Positions 6,998 through 9,971 of a DNA stretch of 9,971 bases are shown in pieces (the stretch's first letter is position 1; the number at the start of each line of letters is the position of its first letter). Both the position numbers and the translations under genes were made by a program. Source of the stretch: Clostridiales bacterium UBA3259 (GTDB lineage Bacteria; Bacillota_A; Clostridia; Oscillospirales; Oscillospiraceae). The notes beneath the pieces are model-generated. The model worked only from the letters and a program-made list of their open reading frames with translations. It made no database searches and was not told the DNA's origin. The stretch is taken from contig DEUP01000025.1 in the NCBI GenBank assembly GCA_002362625.1, positions 34,927 to 44,897 of the forward strand. The letters are read 5' to 3'.

Positions 6998-7651
6998 TTA
7001 TTCCTTTCGTGCCGCTGCTATCACAGCGCAGTGAACTTCCTTTGCTCCCGCTTCCTTCAGCACCCTGGCTGCCTCTCCGGCTGTGGCGCCGGTGGTCAGG
7101 ATATCATCCAGCAGCAATATCCGTTTTCCCTGAACCTCCCTGCCGGGAAGGACACGGTACACACCCCGCACATTTTCCCTGCGCCGGGCGCTCTCCCGAA
7201 TTCCGGACTGGGCCGGATTGTGGCGGATCTTCCGGATCAAGCGAACAGGCTTGACGTCCAGTTCCCTTCCCAGGGCCTTCCCCAGCAGCTGAACCTGGTC
7301 ATAGCCCCGGCGGAGATTTCGCAGAGGGCTTACCGGAACCCAGGTAACCAGCTCAAACCCTTCCGGGTGCCGCTGAGCTGCCTTCATGGCCAGGAGCCTG
7401 CCATAGCTTTTGGCGTAGTGACGGGCGCCGCCGAATTTATAGCGTAAGAGACTCTTTCTTACGTTCCCTTCATAATACCAGACAGCGGTGAAACTGTCAA
7501 GAAACTGGGGCGTACTTTTCCCGCCTCTGTATTCCGGAGCGTCCACCCGGCACGCCCGGCACAGGTCCGTCTCTCCCTGCTTCAGTAGGCTACCGCACAG
7601 GACACACTTGGGCGGAAACACCACATCCAGAATTCCTTCAAACAGATTCAT
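6998..7651 (-). CDS. comF: ComF family protein (ComFC-like, zinc finger plus phosphoribosyltransferase fold)
   Basis: A 217-residue cytoplasmic protein of the ComFC/GntX family, associated with DNA uptake in competent bacteria; its biochemical activity is poorly defined. The N-terminus has a four-cysteine zinc-finger-like set, C16-x2-C19 and C31-x2-C34. The middle contains VPVSPLRNLRRGYDQVQLLGK (106-124 core) and a conserved NPAQSGI / RRREN segment (145-160). The C-terminus holds the PRPP-binding type loop LLLDDILTTGATAGEA (179-193). The frame is open upstream to 7825, inside recD2, but the family N-terminus fits the ATG at 7651-7649, which overlaps the recD2 TGA as ATGA and has AGGGGA seven bases upstream. 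A second ATG two codons earlier (7657) sits too close to that site. Classic comFA is not in the window; the partner here is recD2. Confidence 0.92.
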   Translation of the reverse strand: MNLFEGILDVVFPPKCVLCGSLLKQGETDLCRACRVDAPEYRGGKSTPQFLDSFTAVWYYEGNVRKSLLRYKFGGARHYAKSYGRLLAMKAAQRHPEGFELVTWVPVSPLRNLRRGYDQVQLLGKALGRELDVKPVRLIRKIRHNPAQSGIRESARRRENVRGVYRVLPGREVQGKRILLLDDILTTGATAGEAARVLKEAGAKEVHCAVIAAARKE

Positions 7652-9858
7652 TGGCATTTCCCCTGAAGACGCAGCTTCAGACCGGAGTACCGGCGGTTCT
7701 TTTTCGCGTTCTGGGTCATCACCACCACAGTCTCCTCCCTGCCTACCAATATCAGCAGCTCTCTGGCCCGGGTAATGGCCGTATAGAGAATACTCCGGCT
7801 GAGCAGGTAGGGTGAGCCGTTCCACAGGCAGAGAATCACCGCCCGGTACTCGCTGCCCTGGCTTTTGTGGACGGTCATGGCATAGGCAGGCTCCAGTTCG
7901 TTCAGCATGGCAAAGTCATAATCCGCTTCCCGGTCGTCAAACAGAATGGTCAGCGTCTCAGCCGCCGGATCGATGGCCTGGATAATCCCCACGTCTCCGT
8001 TGAAAATTCCGGTGCCAACGGCGCTGCCGTCTGCCTTTTTCCACATAATATCGTAATTGTTCCGAATCTGCATCACCCGGTCTCCCTCCCGGAAGATGTA
8101 GTCCCCAAACTGCTTTTCCTTTCTGTCCGGCCCCGGAGGATTCAGCGCCGCCTGAAGCATATGGTTTAGGCTCACCGTGCCCACAGCGCCCTTTCTCGTG
8201 GGAGAGAGTACCTGGATCTGATCGGAAGGAATGCCCATATTCTTGGGAAGCCTTGTGGTGCACAGATCCCGAATGAGGCTTTCCACACCGGCCTCGTTCC
8301 CCCGCCGCATGAAGAAGAAGTCGCTGGTGACAGTTTTTAAATCCGGCAGCTGTCCCTCGTTCACCCGGTGGGCGTTCATGACAATGAGACTTTCCCTGGC
8401 CTGACGGAAAATCTCGGTCAGCCGCACCGTGGGCAGCTCCTTGCTGCGGAGCATATCGCTGAAGGGGAAGCCCGGGCCTACCGGAGGAAGCTGGTCCGCA
8501 TCTCCTACCAATACCAGCCGTTTCCCCTTGGGAACGGCCTGCAGCAGGGCGTACAGCAGCTCGATATCCACCATGGACATCTCGTCCACAATGATGGCGT
8601 CGGCCTTCAGGGGGTTGTCCTCATCCCGAACGAAGAACATCTTCCCGGTATTTTGGTCAATACTGGCTTCCAGAAGCCGGTGGATGGTGGAGGCGTCCTC
8701 CCCGGTTACCTCCGTCAGCCGTTTGGCCGCCCGGCCTGTGGGCGCCGCCAGCAGGCATTTCAGCTGCATCTGTCCAAACAGGGACAAAATGCCATTTAAT
8801 ATGGTGGTCTTGCCGGTGCCCGGGCCGCCGGTAATCAGCAGCAGACCGGAGGTCACCGATTCCCGGATGGCATCCTCCTGCTCCTGAGAATAGGCAATGC
8901 CCCCTTCTTTTGCCGCCTGACGGATCATTTTTTCCAGATTCTTCGGCGCGGGGAATTGGTTCCCGGCGAAGTCCTTCAGCGCCTGGGTGCAGTAGGTTTC
9001 CGCCTGGTGAAGCCTGGGCAGATAGACCACCTGAAGTCCGGCCAGCGGCTCCCGCACCAACCGCTCCCCTTCCAGCAGACGCTCCAGCGCCTTTCCCACA
9101 GCCTCTTCCTCCACTGTCAGCAGCTGAGCCGTGGCAGGAATCAGCTTATTCTCCGGCAGGAAGCTGTGTCCCCTCGTCAGATTGTAATTCAGTTCAAACA
9201 GAAGCCCGGCCTCCACCCGTCTGGGGTCGTCTCCCGCGATTCCCAGTTCAATGGCGAACCGATCCACCGCCCCAAAGGGCGCTTCCAGCCCATCCTCCAT
9301 CAGCAGATAGGGGTCATCGTACAGCAGCTCAATGGTGCTGTCCCCATACAATTTATATGTACGCACCGCCAGCTCCGCGGGAAGCTGATGCAGGGCGAAA
9401 AACTCCATCAGCTGCCGCATTCCCACCTGCAATCGGAATTCCTCGCCGATTTCCGCGGCCCGCTGTCTGGTAATGCCGGGCACCTCTGAAAGCCGCAGAG
9501 GCTCCCGCTCCATAATCCGCAATGTTTCATCCCCGAAGTGGGATACGATCCTGCCCGCCATTTTAGGGCCGATGCCCTTGATCACCCGGCTGGAAAGGTA
9601 GCTGAGGATCTCCATGGCGGACTGGGGCATCAGCCGTTCCAGAAATTCCGCCTCAAACTGACGTCCGTAGCTGGCATGGCTGACCCATTTGCCTGTGACC
9701 ATCAGCTGTTCTCCCACCACTGGCAGGGGCACTGTGCCCACCACCGTAACATGCTGGTTTCCGCCAATATGCAGCCGCAGCACGGCATAGCCGTTTTCGT
9801 CGTTCTCATATACCACGGCGCTGATAGCGCCCTGGAGAATTTCCAATTCCTCCGACAA
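7648..9858 (-). CDS. recD2: RecD2-type ATP-dependent DNA helicase (SF1B, YrrC-like)
   Basis: A 736-residue superfamily 1B 5'-3' DNA helicase, the stand-alone RecD form found in bacteria that lack RecBC; such proteins act in replication-fork maintenance and repair. The N-terminal extension has an OB-like region (about 8-75) and helix-hairpin-helix segments (IKGIGPKMAGRI at 93-104, VPGITRQRAAEI at 126-137). The helicase core shows Walker A GGPGTGKTT (344-352), motif Ia AAPTGRAAKRL (371-381), Walker B VDEMSM (424-429), motif III GDADQLPPVG (452-461), motif IV LTEIFRQ (480-486), motif V MTVHKSQGSEY (661-671) and motif VI TAITRAR (693-699). Length is typical. The first codon is TTG at 9858-9856: AGGAGG lies eight bases upstream, there is no in-frame ATG before the stop at 9900-9898, and later ATGs would remove the OB region. 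It heads the recD2-comF-mreB operon and overlaps comF by four bases. Confidence 0.96.
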   Translation of the reverse strand: MSEELEILQGAISAVVYENDENGYAVLRLHIGGNQHVTVVGTVPLPVVGEQLMVTGKWVSHASYGRQFEAEFLERLMPQSAMEILSYLSSRVIKGIGPKMAGRIVSHFGDETLRIMEREPLRLSEVPGITRQRAAEIGEEFRLQVGMRQLMEFFALHQLPAELAVRTYKLYGDSTIELLYDDPYLLMEDGLEAPFGAVDRFAIELGIAGDDPRRVEAGLLFELNYNLTRGHSFLPENKLIPATAQLLTVEEEAVGKALERLLEGERLVREPLAGLQVVYLPRLHQAETYCTQALKDFAGNQFPAPKNLEKMIRQAAKEGGIAYSQEQEDAIRESVTSGLLLITGGPGTGKTTILNGILSLFGQMQLKCLLAAPTGRAAKRLTEVTGEDASTIHRLLEASIDQNTGKMFFVRDEDNPLKADAIIVDEMSMVDIELLYALLQAVPKGKRLVLVGDADQLPPVGPGFPFSDMLRSKELPTVRLTEIFRQARESLIVMNAHRVNEGQLPDLKTVTSDFFFMRRGNEAGVESLIRDLCTTRLPKNMGIPSDQIQVLSPTRKGAVGTVSLNHMLQAALNPPGPDRKEKQFGDYIFREGDRVMQIRNNYDIMWKKADGSAVGTGIFNGDVGIIQAIDPAAETLTILFDDREADYDFAMLNELEPAYAMTVHKSQGSEYRAVILCLWNGSPYLLSRSILYTAITRARELLILVGREETVVVMTQNAKKNRRYSGLKLRLQGKCQ

Positions 9859-9872
9859 TTCTCTTTCCTCCT
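9856..9872 (-). promoter_or_regulatory. Ribosome binding site and TTG start of recD2
   Basis: A full AGGAGG (9872-9867) lies eight bases before TTG (9858-9856), and the next codons read SEELEIL as expected for this family. Upstream in frame there is no ATG or GTG before the stop at 9900-9898. This fixes a TTG start, which may lower translation initiation relative to ATG. Confidence 0.85.
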
Positions 9873-9901
9873 GCTTCCCTGCATGGATCTCTCTTTTTTA
9901 C

Positions 9902-9930
9902 TATATAATGTCTGCTGAATAAGTCGCCAA
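9902..9930 (-). promoter_or_regulatory. Possible promoter of recD2-comF-mreB
   Basis: On the minus strand, TTGGCG (9930-9925) and TATATA (9907-9902) are 17 bases apart, each matching four of six consensus positions. The predicted start is near 9895, about 37 bases before the TTG. The -35 would lie in the loop and right flank of the first hairpin of the adjacent inverted-repeat element. Weak consensus match; the operon could instead be read from a promoter beyond the window. Confidence 0.35.
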
Positions 9931-9960
9931 AAGCGACTTATTCGCACACCGAAGGTGTGC
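9917..9960. repeat. Two abutting perfect inverted repeats upstream of recD2
   Basis: Hairpin 1 has an 11-base-pair stem, GAATAAGTCGC (9917-9927) with GCGACTTATTC (9933-9943), and a CAAAA loop. Hairpin 2 starts at the very next base: GCACACC (9944-9950) with GGTGTGC (9954-9960) and a GAA loop. Neither strand has a T run after the hairpins, so this is not a standard terminator. The compact double palindrome resembles a small dispersed intergenic repeat (REP/MITE-like), but only one copy is visible here. Confidence 0.8.
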
Positions 9961-9971
9961 AATTACAAAAA

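Noticed and set aside
7652..7825. Upstream extension of comF by 58 codons inside recD2
   Set aside because: The added residues are the frame-shifted recD2 coding sequence with no ComF homology; ATG at 7651 with AGGGGA and an ATGA overlap is the better start.
9904..9909. TATAAT on the plus strand as a promoter reading out of the right edge
   Set aside because: There is no acceptable -35 at 16-18 bases upstream, and the following DNA is the double hairpin with no gene visible in the window.
1..9971. A defence system, mobile element, CRISPR array or RNA gene
   Set aside because: All coding space is taken by housekeeping families, no gap exceeds about 210 bases, and no direct repeats, transposase or tRNA-like folds were seen on either strand.

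Overview
The window looks like chromosomal housekeeping DNA from a GC-rich member of the Clostridia, most likely Oscillospiraceae/Ruminococcaceae. This is inferred from strong AGGAGG-type ribosome binding sites, sigma-A-like promoters, a perfect CIRCE operator, and protein families typical of anaerobic Firmicutes (butyrate kinase, YkpA-type ABC-F, RecD2, ComF and MreB/Mbl). I see no tRNA, rRNA, CRISPR array, insertion sequence, phage gene or defence island.

Layout from left to right. (1) Bases 1-698, minus strand: the N-terminal 232 residues of a YkpA-type ABC-F ATPase, which runs off the left edge. (2) Bases 829-3020, minus strand: a two-gene unit, M42 metallopeptidase then butyrate kinase, with an extended -10 promoter near 3050 and an intrinsic terminator at 791-818. 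(3) Bases 3021-3229: a divergent control region. Its right half carries the htpG promoter followed directly by a perfect CIRCE (HrcA operator). (4) Bases 3230-5886, plus strand: htpG (Hsp90), then an unrecognised multi-pass membrane protein with its own probable promoter. (5) Bases 5892-5928: a strong hairpin with a GAAA loop that can terminate both converging transcripts. (6) Bases 5949-9858, minus strand: a tightly packed operon recD2-comF-mreB, with an ATGA stop/start overlap and then a 5-base gap. recD2 starts at a TTG. (7) Bases 9917-9960: two abutting perfect hairpins upstream of recD2, possibly a small dispersed repeat.

How the genes relate. M42 peptidase and butyrate kinase are probably co-transcribed, which couples peptide breakdown with acyl-phosphate/ATP metabolism at the expression level only; no ptb lies beside buk here. 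htpG is placed under direct HrcA heat-shock repression. recD2, comF and mreB (DNA repair helicase, DNA-uptake-associated phosphoribosyltransferase-like protein, cell-shape actin) share one transcript without an obvious common pathway. I found no clearly new biological system. The items most worth a second look are the CIRCE-controlled htpG, the altered phosphate motif of the butyrate kinase, the tandem hairpin element, and the unrecognised membrane protein.
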